Under the pieces are notes generated by a model that saw only the letters and a program-made list of their open reading frames with translations, searched no databases and was not told the DNA's origin. From Streptomyces akebiae (GTDB lineage Bacteria; Actinomycetota; Actinomycetes; Streptomycetales; Streptomycetaceae), in contig NZ_CP080647.1 of NCBI RefSeq assembly GCF_019599145.1, positions 9,114,001-9,178,000 on the forward strand: a stretch of 64,000 nt of DNA, in the 5' to 3' direction. Both the position numbers and the translations under genes were made by a program. Positions 53,680 to 63,335 of this stretch are shown in pieces; the first letter of the stretch is position 1; each line of letters starts with the position of its first letter.

Positions 53680-53716
53680 TGTGGATAACGGTGGAAAACC
53701 GGCTAGTTGTGGATAA
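53680..53716. promoter_or_regulatory. Two DnaA-box-like sequences
   Basis: TGTGGATAA occurs at 53680-53688 and 53708-53716, same orientation, 28 bp apart. Each is the complement of TTATCCACA, the classical DnaA box (the streptomycete consensus is TTGTCCACA). They lie in the gap upstream of the amidase gene and beyond the 3' end of the ROK gene. Titration or regulatory use is possible; it is not an origin. Confidence 0.4.
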
Positions 53717-53812
53717 CTTCGTCACCCGGCAGGGGGAACGCGTGGCTGCGGAGTCCAGTCCAGGGCTGCGTCGGCCTGCGCGTCGGCGCAGCCCGTGACC
53801 GCTTCCGCAGCG

Positions 53813-55021
53813 CTACGGCCGCACCCCGACCGTCGCCGGATCGTCCAGCACACCACGCACCACCGAGTGGGCCGCACCCAGCAGCGGCCCCTCGGGGCCG
53901 AGCCGGGACACGGTCACGGAACACGCCGGACCGGCCGTCCGTCGCGCCAACTCACGCTCCAGCGAGGGCAGCAGCCAGGGCGCGAGGGCGGCCAGGGCGC
54001 CGCCCAGCACGACGGTCTGCGGGTCCAGCAGATTCACCGCGCCGGTCAGCGCCACACCGAGCGCGGAGCCGGCGCCCCGCAGGGCCCGGTGCACATCCTT
54101 GTCGCCGGCGGCGGCCCGCTCGGCGAGGAACTCGACACGGTGTTCGCCCGGTTCCAGTCCGGCCGCCCGAAGTACGGCTTCCTCACCGGCGTACTGCTCC
54201 AGGCAGCCCCGTCCACCGCACGCGCAGTCCGGTCCTTCCGGCCGGACGGGAACATGCCCCAACTCGCCCGCGAATCCGCGTGTTCCGCGGAGCAGCCGAC
54301 CGTCCACGACGACCGCGCCGCCGATGCCGATCTCTGCGGAGACGTGCAGAAAGTCGAGCGGTGTGCCGTCACCGAGCCAGAGTTCCGCGAGACCGCCGAA
54401 GTTGGCCTCGTTGTCCACGGTCACCGGCAGACCGGCGGGCAGCAGGGCGCCCAGATCCGTGTCGTGCCAGTCGAGGTTGGGTGCACGGACCACCGTGCGG
54501 GCGTCGCTCGCCACCAGCCCGGGCACGGCGACCGCGAGCCCAACGGGCCACAGACCCTCGCCCTCCGCCTCGGCGACCACCCCTCGCACCAGCTGGGTCA
54601 GGTCCTCGATGACCGGCTCCGGCGCCCGGCCGCGGTTCGTGCCGAGCCGCACCGCCCGAGCCCGTACCTCGCCCCGCAGATCCACGGCGCAGACCGCGAG
54701 ATGGTCGACACCGATCTCCGCGCCGATACCTGTGGGGCCGCGTCCGCTGAGGGCGAGCGCCGAGCCGGGCCGTCCGACCCGTCCCGGACGCTCGGGGCCC
54801 AGTTCCTCCAGGAGCCCCGCACGGATCAGCTCGTCCACCAGCGTCGACACGGCGGCCCGGGTCAGTCCGATGTGAGAGGCGACGGCGGCCCGGGACAGCG
54901 GCCCCTCGGCGTTGACGGTGTGCATGACGCGGGAGAGATTGCGGCGCCGCATGCCCTGCTGGTTGTCGGGCAGGCGGCGGCCGGAGCCGCTTGGTCGGGT
55001 TTCGTGCAGTGGTGCGGTCAT
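53813..55021 (-). CDS. ROK-family transcriptional repressor (XylR-like)
   Basis: 402 aa. The N-terminal winged helix-turn-helix is LSRAAVASHIGLTRAAVSTL with VDELIRAGLLEE (about residues 43-75). The ROK sugar-kinase-like domain follows with IGAEIGVDHLAVCAVDLRG, the phosphate-binding IGIGGAVVVDGRLLRG, and the zinc motif ELGHVPVRPEGPDCACGGRG with CLEQY. Divergence from and adjacency to xylB/xylA identify it as the xylose-responsive repressor of the locus, the standard arrangement in Streptomyces. It is on the same strand as xylB, 116 bp upstream of it in coordinates. Confidence 0.93.
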   Translation of the reverse strand: MTAPLHETRPSGSGRRLPDNQQGMRRRNLSRVMHTVNAEGPLSRAAVASHIGLTRAAVSTLVDELIRAGLLEELGPERPGRVGRPGSALALSGRGPTGIGAEIGVDHLAVCAVDLRGEVRARAVRLGTNRGRAPEPVIEDLTQLVRGVVAEAEGEGLWPVGLAVAVPGLVASDARTVVRAPNLDWHDTDLGALLPAGLPVTVDNEANFGGLAELWLGDGTPLDFLHVSAEIGIGGAVVVDGRLLRGTRGFAGELGHVPVRPEGPDCACGGRGCLEQYAGEEAVLRAAGLEPGEHRVEFLAERAAAGDKDVHRALRGAGSALGVALTGAVNLLDPQTVVLGGALAALAPWLLPSLERELARRTAGPACSVTVSRLGPEGPLLGAAHSVVRGVLDDPATVGVRP

Positions 55022-55136
55022 GCCTCCCTCGGCTCCCGTCGGTGCGTCCCGGTGGGTGTCCCCGTGCGTTTTCCTGTCCGTGCTCTGTAGATCATGCCGG
55101 AATCAGATTTTCCCACTCGGGACACCCCCTCGCCGG

Positions 55137-56582
55137 TCAGTCGCTGTCCGGTCCGTGATCCAGCAGCGGTGCCGCGTCGGACAGCACCCGGGAGATCCTG
55201 GTGAGCGTCTCCTCGTCCCGCTCCACCGCCTCCAGCACCGGCCCCCGGGTGGTGTCCCAGCGGCGGGCCACCGCGGCCGGGTCCTCGCCGGTGAGCAGCC
55301 CGGCGGCCTGTGCGGCGGCCCCCAGCGCGACCAGTTCCCTGGCCTCGGGGACCTGCACGGCACGCCCGGAGAGGCGGCGCACGGTCTGTTGCCAGGCAGT
55401 GCCCCGCGCGCCCCCGCCGATGAGCAGCAGCGGTACGGAGGTGTCCGCGTCGGAGTCGAGCACCAGGTCCAGTGCGCCGAGCAGAGAGTGGACGGCGCCG
55501 TCGTACGCGGCCTGCAGCAGTTGTCCGCCGGTCGTGTCGTGGCGCAGCCCGTGCAGCAGACCCGAGGCGTGCGGCAGGGCCGGGGTGCGCTCGCCGTCCA
55601 GGTAGGGAAGGAGGGTGACGTCCGTGCCGGGCTCCACGGACTCGCGGTCGAGGCCCAGCAGGGCGGCCACCCGGTCGACTGCCTGGGTGCAGTTCAGGGT
55701 GCAGGCCAGCGGCAGCCAGTCCCCGTGCGCGTCGGCGAAGCCCGCCACCGTGCCGGTCGGATCCGCCGGGCGGTGCCTGGAGACCGCGTACACCGTGCCC
55801 GAGGTGCCCAGGCTCAGCACCGGGGTGCCGGGGCGCAGCCCGAGCCCCAGCGCGGCGGCCGCGTTGTCGCCCGTACCGGCGGCGACCAGGGTCCCCTTGG
55901 CGAACGGCAGCTCGTGGGCGTCCCGTACGGTCCCGGCGACCTCGCCCGGCCGGACGACACGGGGCAGCAGCGCCGGGTCCAGCCCGACATGGGCGAGCAC
56001 CTCGGCGTCGTACGCCTCCGTCGCCGAAGCCCACCAGCCCGTGCCGGAGGCGTCGCCGCGATCGGTCGTGCCCTGGCCCGTGAGACGCTCGGTGAGGTAG
56101 TCGTGCGGCAGGCGCACGGCGGTGGTCGCACGGACGGCCTCGGGCTCGTGCTCGGCCAGCCAGGCCCACTTCGTCACGGTGAAGGAGGGCCCCGGCACGC
56201 TGCCGGCGCGCTCCGCCCAGGCCTTCGCTCCGCCCAGTTCCTCGACCAGCCGGGCCGCCTGCGGCGCCGAGCGCACGTCGTTCCACAGCAGCGCCGGCCG
56301 CACCGGCTCGCCCTGGGCGTCGAGGGTGACGAGGCCGTGCTGCTGACCGCCGATCGACACCGCCGAGGCCTCGCGCGCAGCCTCCCCGCACTGGCGCAGC
56401 GCCTCGCACAGCGCGTCCCACCACTGGCGGGGGTCACTCTCCCGACCGGCCCCGGAGGACACGGTGTGCGGCGCCTGCCCGCTCGCCACGACCCGACCGG
56501 TCGACGCGTCGACGACCAGGGCCTTGGTGGACTGTGTGGACGAGTCCACACCGACGACGAGCGGACCCTCGGCAGCTGACAT
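55137..56582 (-). CDS. xylB: Xylulokinase
   Basis: 481 aa FGGY-family kinase that phosphorylates D-xylulose to xylulose 5-phosphate. GVDSSTQSTKALVVDASTG is the N-terminal phosphate loop. SIGGQQHGLVTLD, the substrate-binding PALLWNDVRS, DRGDASGTGWW and the C-terminal signature LLLIGGGARGTAWQQTVRRL are all present. ATG 56582 is preceded by AAGGAGAG; the frame upstream runs through the promoter and is not coding. It is divergent from xylA, with a shared 145-bp control region. Confidence 0.95.
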   Translation of the reverse strand: MSAAEGPLVVGVDSSTQSTKALVVDASTGRVVASGQAPHTVSSGAGRESDPRQWWDALCEALRQCGEAAREASAVSIGGQQHGLVTLDAQGEPVRPALLWNDVRSAPQAARLVEELGGAKAWAERAGSVPGPSFTVTKWAWLAEHEPEAVRATTAVRLPHDYLTERLTGQGTTDRGDASGTGWWASATEAYDAEVLAHVGLDPALLPRVVRPGEVAGTVRDAHELPFAKGTLVAAGTGDNAAAALGLGLRPGTPVLSLGTSGTVYAVSRHRPADPTGTVAGFADAHGDWLPLACTLNCTQAVDRVAALLGLDRESVEPGTDVTLLPYLDGERTPALPHASGLLHGLRHDTTGGQLLQAAYDGAVHSLLGALDLVLDSDADTSVPLLLIGGGARGTAWQQTVRRLSGRAVQVPEARELVALGAAAQAAGLLTGEDPAAVARRWDTTRGPVLEAVERDEETLTRISRVLSDAAPLLDHGPDSD

Positions 56583-57894
<1,312 letters not shown>

Positions 57895-58146
57895 TCACGC
57901 GCGCGTGGGGGCCCTGTGCGCCGAAGCCGCAGCTCCAGCCGCAAGGCGGCTCAAGCTCAGGGGCAAGCCGAGGCCGAGGCGGTGAGGGCCCCTCTTTCCG
58001 CCGGTGACGGTCAAGGTCGACTCCGACGCCCCACCTGGTCGGTTTCCGTGCGCAATTCTCCGGAATCGTGCGATCCACGGTGTGAGCCCCTATCAACTTC
58101 AGTACAGGGCTCGCGCCTTGGCCCGTTCGCGGGGATTCTGGACGGT
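57895..58146. other. Intergenic region
   Basis: No coding signal beyond frames that simply run out of xylA or into the next gene. It must contain the xylA terminator and the promoter of the Pro/Gly-rich protein gene; no single strong hairpin was identified. Confidence 0.4.
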
Positions 58147-58668
58147 ATGGGCATGCCGCCGCCACCGTCCCAGCCGCCCCGACCGCCGGACGGCACATCG
58201 CCGTCGAACGGTGGCGGGTTCGGGCCCCCTCCAGGGGGCTTCGGTCCGCCTCCGGGTGATCCGACCGGAGGAGGCGGTGGTTGGCGGCCCCCGGGTCAGG
58301 GCGGGGGCCGCCGGCCACCCGATCCGCCCGGTGGACCCACTCCCGACGGGCGTCGCAGGCTCGCGCTCATCGCACTGGCCGTGCTCGTCACCCTCGGTGC
58401 CGTCCTCGCCGTGGCGCTGGTGGCCGGCCGGGGTGCGGGGTCGCCGGACGAGAAGCCGTCGAGCGGGACCGGTGGCGGTGCGGGTTCTTCGCCGACCCCG
58501 TCGCTGAGCCTTCCCTCGGGGCTGCCCAGCGACCTTCCGACGCTGCCCTCCGGGTTCCCCAGCGATCTGCCCAGTGGGTTCCCCAGCAATCTGCCCAGCG
58601 GATTCCCGACCGGGTTGCCCGGCGACCTGGACTCACTCTTCCCGGACCCGGTCGGCCACACCAGGTGA
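58147..58668 (+). CDS. Pro/Gly-rich single-pass membrane protein with FPSDLPSG repeats
   Basis: 173 aa. Residues 1-68 are a cytoplasmic Pro/Gly-rich arm (PPPPSQPPRPP, GGGFGPPPGGFGPPPGD). One helix spans ~71-95 (RLALIALAVLVTLGAVLAVA), followed by a Ser/Gly linker. The exported tail (~119-168) is built from an eight-residue repeat of the form GFPS(D/N)LPS. No enzyme motif. Start ATG 58147; the ribosome-binding site is weak. Such proteins are common near actinobacterial envelope genes, but the function is unknown. Confidence 0.72.
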   Translation: MGMPPPPSQPPRPPDGTSPSNGGGFGPPPGGFGPPPGDPTGGGGGWRPPGQGGGRRPPDPPGGPTPDGRRRLALIALAVLVTLGAVLAVALVAGRGAGSPDEKPSSGTGGGAGSSPTPSLSLPSGLPSDLPTLPSGFPSDLPSGFPSNLPSGFPTGLPGDLDSLFPDPVGHTR

Positions 58669-58686
58669 CGGAACTGCTCCGAGGTG

Positions 58687-59988
58687 TCAGATGTCGGGTC
58701 CACCGGCGACGGCAGCCAGTGCCGTCGCCGGATCATGGGCTGCCGGGCCGGCCGGTGCCCAGCGACCTCGCTCCTTGCGGTAGGGCCACCAGCGGCCGTC
58801 CCGCCCGAGGCGCAGTTGGGCCGACCCACCCACGACGGTCCAACGGTTGTGCGCGGACCGCAGCGAAGGCCGCTCGCCCTCCTCCCACGCCGTCTCCACA
58901 GCGGCACGCGCGCGTGCGAGCGACTCCGCCGGTACGTGCCACTCCTCGTCCAGCACGGCGAGACCGGCCGCGCCGCCGTACCGCCAGGCGCGGACGGCGA
59001 GCGCCAGCCCTTCCCGGCCACGCCCGGAACCATCGCCGAGACGCTCCGCGATGCTCGTCCCCGGCGCACCGGCCGCCAGGCGCACCACGTCCTGGTGGAA
59101 CGGCAACTCGTCGCCCAGGGGCTGCTGCTCGTGACCGGGGTGGAGAGCCTCGGCCAGCAACCGGTGTGCCTCCAGGGCCGTCTGCGCCGCCAGGAACTCG
59201 AGCGCCGTCGGGTCGAGTCCAGGCGCGGGCGTGGTCTCGGCGTCCAGGGAGGGCGGCAGGCCGGGCTCCATCGGCAGCGGGGGCGGCTCGGGCAGCGGCG
59301 GAAGGACCTCCCCCGCCGCGAACGCCTCCGCGGCGTCCACACCGTCCCTGTGGCTGTCCGCGAGACTGCTCCGGAGGTCGTTCATCGCCTCCTCGCCGCC
59401 CGCCGCGGACACGGTTCCACGCACGTGCAGTTCGTCCAGCAGCGCACGTTCGGTGCGGCCGCGCATCAGCAGCAGGACGAACGGGTCCTGATCCAGCAGG
59501 CGGGCAACCTGGTAGCAGAGCGCCGCGGTGTGTCCGCAGTGGTCCCAGGCACCGCAGTCGCACTCCGCCTCCAGATCACCGAGCCCGGGCAGCAGCTCGA
59601 CTCCGGCCGTCGCGGCGTCCTCGACCAGGTGCGGTGGCATCTCACGGTCGAGCAGGGCGGCGACATGCCCGGCCCGCTCGACCGCCATGTCCAGAAGACG
59701 GTCCCAGTGCTCTCCGGACAATTCCTGAAGCAGGACGTCGGCACGGTGGCCGGTGCCGTCGCGGTCCTGGACGACCGCGGTGACGCGCCCGGGGCGCACC
59801 GACACCGCGCCCACGGCCCCCGCGCGCGCCAGTCGGCGCCCGACCTTCACCTGCTGCCCGTCCAGCGCCGCGTCCTCGAGCGCCTTCAACCACGCTCGCC
59901 CCCACCACGTCCGTGCGAAACCCCCGCCCCGTACGGGAGCCAGTGCGGCGAACGTGCGCTCTTCGTCATGTCCCGTGCGTTCCGTCAT
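58687..59988 (-). CDS. SWIM zinc-finger protein
   Basis: 433 aa. The start ATG 59988 overlaps the helicase stop (ATGA). The N-terminal GRAWLKALEDAALDGQQVKV with GRRLARAGAV leads to a SWIM domain at ~165-185 (CDCGAWDHCGHTAALCYQVA, the CxC-(n)-CxH pattern). The C-terminal half is rich in Pro, Glu and Ala and contains RKERGRWAPAGPA. SWIM proteins are encoded next to SNF2 helicases in many actinobacteria and are thought to give the helicase DNA- or protein-binding specificity. Translational coupling supports a complex. Confidence 0.9.
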   Translation of the reverse strand: MTERTGHDEERTFAALAPVRGGGFARTWWGRAWLKALEDAALDGQQVKVGRRLARAGAVGAVSVRPGRVTAVVQDRDGTGHRADVLLQELSGEHWDRLLDMAVERAGHVAALLDREMPPHLVEDAATAGVELLPGLGDLEAECDCGAWDHCGHTAALCYQVARLLDQDPFVLLLMRGRTERALLDELHVRGTVSAAGGEEAMNDLRSSLADSHRDGVDAAEAFAAGEVLPPLPEPPPLPMEPGLPPSLDAETTPAPGLDPTALEFLAAQTALEAHRLLAEALHPGHEQQPLGDELPFHQDVVRLAAGAPGTSIAERLGDGSGRGREGLALAVRAWRYGGAAGLAVLDEEWHVPAESLARARAAVETAWEEGERPSLRSAHNRWTVVGGSAQLRLGRDGRWWPYRKERGRWAPAGPAAHDPATALAAVAGGPDI

Positions 59989-62858
59989 CGCGCGTCCCCT
60001 CGAAGCTCCACCAGATCGGCCAGTGCCGCGTCGGACAGCTCGGTCAGCGCCGTGTCGCCGGCGCTCAGCACCGCGTCGGCCAACTCCCGTTTGCGCAGCA
60101 GCATGTCCGCGATGCGGTCCTCGATCGTGCCCTCGGTGATCAACCGGTGCACCTGCACCGGCCGTGTCTGTCCGATGCGGTACGCCCGGTCCGTGGCCTG
60201 CGCCTCGACGGCCGGGTTCCACCAGCGGTCGTAATGCACGACATGCTCGGCCCGCGTCAGGTTCAGACCCGTGCCGGCCGCCTTCAGCGAGAGCAGGAAG
60301 ACCGGCACCTCGCCTTCCTGGAAGCGTTCCACCATCGCCTCGCGCTCGGGGACCGGTGTCCCGCCGTGCAGGAAGCGGGTGGGCACCCCGCGTGCCGCCA
60401 GGTGACGTTCCAGCAGCCGAGCCATCCGGACGTACTGCGTGAAGACCAGAACGCTCGCCCCCTCGGAGAGGATGGTGTCCAGCAGTTCGTCCAGCAGCTC
60501 CAACTTCCCCGATCTGCCGGCGATCCGCGGCTTCTCCTCCTTGAGGAACTGGGCGGGGTGGTTGCAGATCTGTTTGAGCCCGGTCAGCAGCTTCACGATC
60601 AGTCCCCGCCGCTCCATGCCGTCGGCGGCGGCGATCTCCGCCATGGTCTCGCGGACCAACGCCTCGTACAGCCCCACCTGTTCCCTGGTGAGCGACACGG
60701 CACGGTCGGTCTCGGTCTTCGGCGGGAGCTCCGGCGCGATGCCCGGGTCCGACTTGCGGCGGCGCAGCAGGAACGGCCGTACGAGCCGGGAGAGCCGCTC
60801 CGCCGCGGCGGGGTCCCGACCGGCTTCGACGGCCTGTGCGTACCGGGTGCGGAAGGTGCCGAGCCGGCCGAGGAGGCCCGGAGTGGTCCAGTCGAGGATC
60901 GCCCACAGTTCGGACAGGTTGTTCTCCACCGGAGTGCCGGTGAGGGCCACACGCGCGCGTGCCCCGATGGTGCGCAGTTCCCGCGCCGTGGCCGAGTAGG
61001 GGTTCTTCACGTGCTGCGCCTCGTCGGCCACGACCAGGCCCCAGGGCACGTCGGCGAGGCGCGGTGCGTCGAGCCGCATCGTGCCGTACGTGGTGAGGAC
61101 GAACTCCGCGTCGGCGAGCCCGTCCAGACCGCGCCGGGATCCGTGGAAGCGGCGCACCGGCACGCCCGGTGCGAACTTCTCGATCTCCCGCTGCCAGTTG
61201 CCCATCAGCGAGGCCGGACAGACCACGAGGGTGGGGCCCGCGGAGGACACGTCCGACTGCCGGTGCAGATGCAGAGCGATCAGGGTGATCGTCTTGCCGA
61301 GCCCCATGTCGTCGGCGAGACAGCCGCCGAGTCCCAGGGAGGTCATCCGGGCCAGCCAGTCGAGCCCTCGCAGCTGGTAGTCCCGCAGCGGCGCGGCGAG
61401 CGCGGACGGCTGCCCGACCGATTCCTGCCCCTCGGGGTCCGACAGACGTTCCCGCAGGGTCGCCAGCCACCCGGTGGGCAGCACGTCGACCATCCGGCCG
61501 TCGACCTCCGTCGAGCCCGTCAGAGCGGCACTGAGCGCGTCGATGGGCGACACCTTGCGGTCCTGCTGCGCACGGGCGCGGTGGATCTCCTCCGGATCCA
61601 CCAGGACCCACCGGTCGCGCAGTCGCACCATGGGGCGGTTCGCCTCCGCGAGCAGGTCGAGCTCCTGCCGGGTGAGCCGCTGATCGCCCAGCGCGAACCA
61701 CCAGTCGAAGGCGAGCAGCGCGTCAGCGGACAGGTACGACGGGGTGTCCGACGCGTTGCTCCCCGGGCCCTGCTCGTCGTCGTCCGGTGGGCCGATGACC
61801 GCGCGGGCGGTCAACCCACGGGTCAGTTCCCTGGGCCAGTGCACCTCGACACCGGCCGTCGCCAGCAGTCGGGCGCCTTCGCCGAGCAGTGCGGTGACCT
61901 CCTCGTCGGCGAGTTCCACGGCGTCCGGCACGGCTGCCGACAGCAGCGGGCCGAGCGGGGCCCAGGCGCGGGCGGCGCGGCGCAGCGCCAGCAGGGCGTC
62001 CATCCGCGCGCGCGGGCCGAAGGCGGCCGCGTCGGCCCACACCGAGGAGGCGTCCGCGACGAGCGTCGGGTCGCTCACGCTGTGCAGCTGAGGAACGACT
62101 CGGAAAGCCGGCCTCGTCCCGGCCGGGTCGTCGGCCCCGAGCGAGGCGAGCCCGGGAATCTCGACGCGCAGTGAGACGCGGACCCCGGCGTCGTGTCCGG
62201 CGGCCACGTCAGCGGCCCAGGCGCGCTGTTCGGGAACGAACTGCGGATCACGGGCGGCGAAGGCCGGGCCGCCCGCCGCGACGCTCGCGGCGGGGGAGCG
62301 GGGCAGCGAGTCCACGACGGCGTCGAGGAACGTGCGCAGCAGCCGCTCCGGATCGGGCAGCCGCGGCGGCTCACCGTGGTCCACCGGCAGTGCGTGCGCC
62401 TCGGGCGGCATCGCGGCGGCCAGTTCCCTGACCCGGTCCAGGTCCTCCGCCCGCAGCGGCCCCGCCCGCCAGGCGTCCTGTCCGCTCGTGGTGACGCCGG
62501 GCAACAGCAGGCCTCGCGCGGCGAATTGGAGCCCCAGCAGGGTGGCGGCGCCCCAGAAGGCCGTCGACCGGTGGGCGCCGGTGGTGGCACGCGCGCGCGT
62601 GAGAACCGGAAGCGCCGCGTGTACCGGGAGCGATACGACGGGCACCGTGCCCCGTCGGACGCCACGGTCGCCACGGTCGCCGGGCAGCGCGAGCGTCAGC
62701 TCCCCGTCGTATCCGTGGGCGACCAGGGACGGTGTCGAGCCGTCCGGTCGCCAGAAGGCGACCTGACCGGTGCGGGCGGGGTCCGCGGCCACGAAGACGG
62801 CGCGGCATCGGGCCAGTTCGGAAGCTTGGGGGAGGGTTGCCACGGGGTTCATCGGCAC
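59985..62858 (-). CDS. SNF2/RapA-type DEAD-box helicase
   Basis: 957 aa. The N-terminal ~450 residues are an SNF2-associated bacterial domain (YLSADALLAFDWWFALGDQR region). Helicase motif I is CLADDMGLGKTIT, motif II is VVADEAQHVKNP (DEAQ), motif III is ALTGTPVENNLSELW. The C-terminal RecA fold has VFTQYVRMARLLERHLAARG, LSLKAAGTGLNLTRAEHVVH and the motif VI region NPAVEAQATDRAYRIGQTRP. It translocates on double-stranded DNA to remodel DNA-protein complexes. ATG 62858; ATG 62852 is also possible. It is operonic with the SWIM gene. Confidence 0.95.
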   Translation of the reverse strand: MPMNPVATLPQASELARCRAVFVAADPARTGQVAFWRPDGSTPSLVAHGYDGELTLALPGDRGDRGVRRGTVPVVSLPVHAALPVLTRARATTGAHRSTAFWGAATLLGLQFAARGLLLPGVTTSGQDAWRAGPLRAEDLDRVRELAAAMPPEAHALPVDHGEPPRLPDPERLLRTFLDAVVDSLPRSPAASVAAGGPAFAARDPQFVPEQRAWAADVAAGHDAGVRVSLRVEIPGLASLGADDPAGTRPAFRVVPQLHSVSDPTLVADASSVWADAAAFGPRARMDALLALRRAARAWAPLGPLLSAAVPDAVELADEEVTALLGEGARLLATAGVEVHWPRELTRGLTARAVIGPPDDDEQGPGSNASDTPSYLSADALLAFDWWFALGDQRLTRQELDLLAEANRPMVRLRDRWVLVDPEEIHRARAQQDRKVSPIDALSAALTGSTEVDGRMVDVLPTGWLATLRERLSDPEGQESVGQPSALAAPLRDYQLRGLDWLARMTSLGLGGCLADDMGLGKTITLIALHLHRQSDVSSAGPTLVVCPASLMGNWQREIEKFAPGVPVRRFHGSRRGLDGLADAEFVLTTYGTMRLDAPRLADVPWGLVVADEAQHVKNPYSATARELRTIGARARVALTGTPVENNLSELWAILDWTTPGLLGRLGTFRTRYAQAVEAGRDPAAAERLSRLVRPFLLRRRKSDPGIAPELPPKTETDRAVSLTREQVGLYEALVRETMAEIAAADGMERRGLIVKLLTGLKQICNHPAQFLKEEKPRIAGRSGKLELLDELLDTILSEGASVLVFTQYVRMARLLERHLAARGVPTRFLHGGTPVPEREAMVERFQEGEVPVFLLSLKAAGTGLNLTRAEHVVHYDRWWNPAVEAQATDRAYRIGQTRPVQVHRLITEGTIEDRIADMLLRKRELADAVLSAGDTALTELSDAALADLVELRGDAR

Positions 62859-63103
62859 AGGGATGCTGGGCTCCTCAAATTTGACTACTGAAGTCAGAAT
62901 CGCCGAGGATACCTCATTTCAAACCTCTACCCGATACCTTATGGAGTGATGTGAGTCACTTTTCCCGTTCGGTAGCGAGGGCATCTCAGGGTTGTACGGG
63001 GGTTCGGCTCAGGGGCATGTCAGGGTCGTGGTCCGGAACTGCGGGGAGTCCGATCCCGTTTTCAGGACAGAGAGCGGCAGTGGCCGCGAAGGAGGCGACG
63101 GAG

Positions 63104-63292
63104 ATGTCGAAGAGCACGAAGATCGTCGCAGGGGGTGCGGCACTCGGGATCGTCCTGCTGATCCTGTTGCCCTTCCCCTTCTGGGCCAATCTCCTGATAG
63201 TCCTGGGGATCCCCACAGCCGCGTACCTGGCGCTGGACCCCTCGCAGCGACGCAGGCTGCGCCGCGCCGGCCGAAAGGAGCTCGACCGCTGA
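63104..63292 (+). CDS. Small two-helix membrane protein, 62 aa
   Basis: ATG 63104 with GGAGG 9 nt upstream. The sequence begins MSKSTKIVAGGAALGIVLLI. Two hydrophobic segments (VAGGAALGIVLLILLPFPFW, then ANLLIVLGIPTAAYLAL) are followed by a basic tail (SQRRRLRRAGRKELDR). Longer in-frame starts exist upstream but lack a site. The function is unknown. It is convergent with the next gene across a strong terminator. Confidence 0.75.
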   Translation: MSKSTKIVAGGAALGIVLLILLPFPFWANLLIVLGIPTAAYLALDPSQRRRLRRAGRKELDR

Positions 63293-63296
63293 GGTG

Positions 63297-63326
63297 TCAC
63301 CGGCCCGCTCGCGCGGGCCGGTGTGA
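63297..63326. terminator. Bidirectional terminator
   Basis: CCGGCCCGC pairs with GCGGGCCGG around a 4-nt loop, with a partly paired GTCA/TGTGAC base. It occupies the gap between the 62-aa gene (+) and the right-edge gene (-). Confidence 0.75.
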
Positions 63327-63335
63327 CACGCGGAA

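Noticed and set aside
53680..53716. Replication origin
   Set aside because: Only two DnaA boxes, with no dnaA/dnaN genes or further box clusters; treated as a possible regulatory or titration site.
58687..61701. A 1004-aa open frame on the minus strand
   Set aside because: Its N-terminal ~570 codons are an out-of-frame shadow of the SNF2 helicase. The real gene starts at ATG 59988, overlapping the helicase stop.
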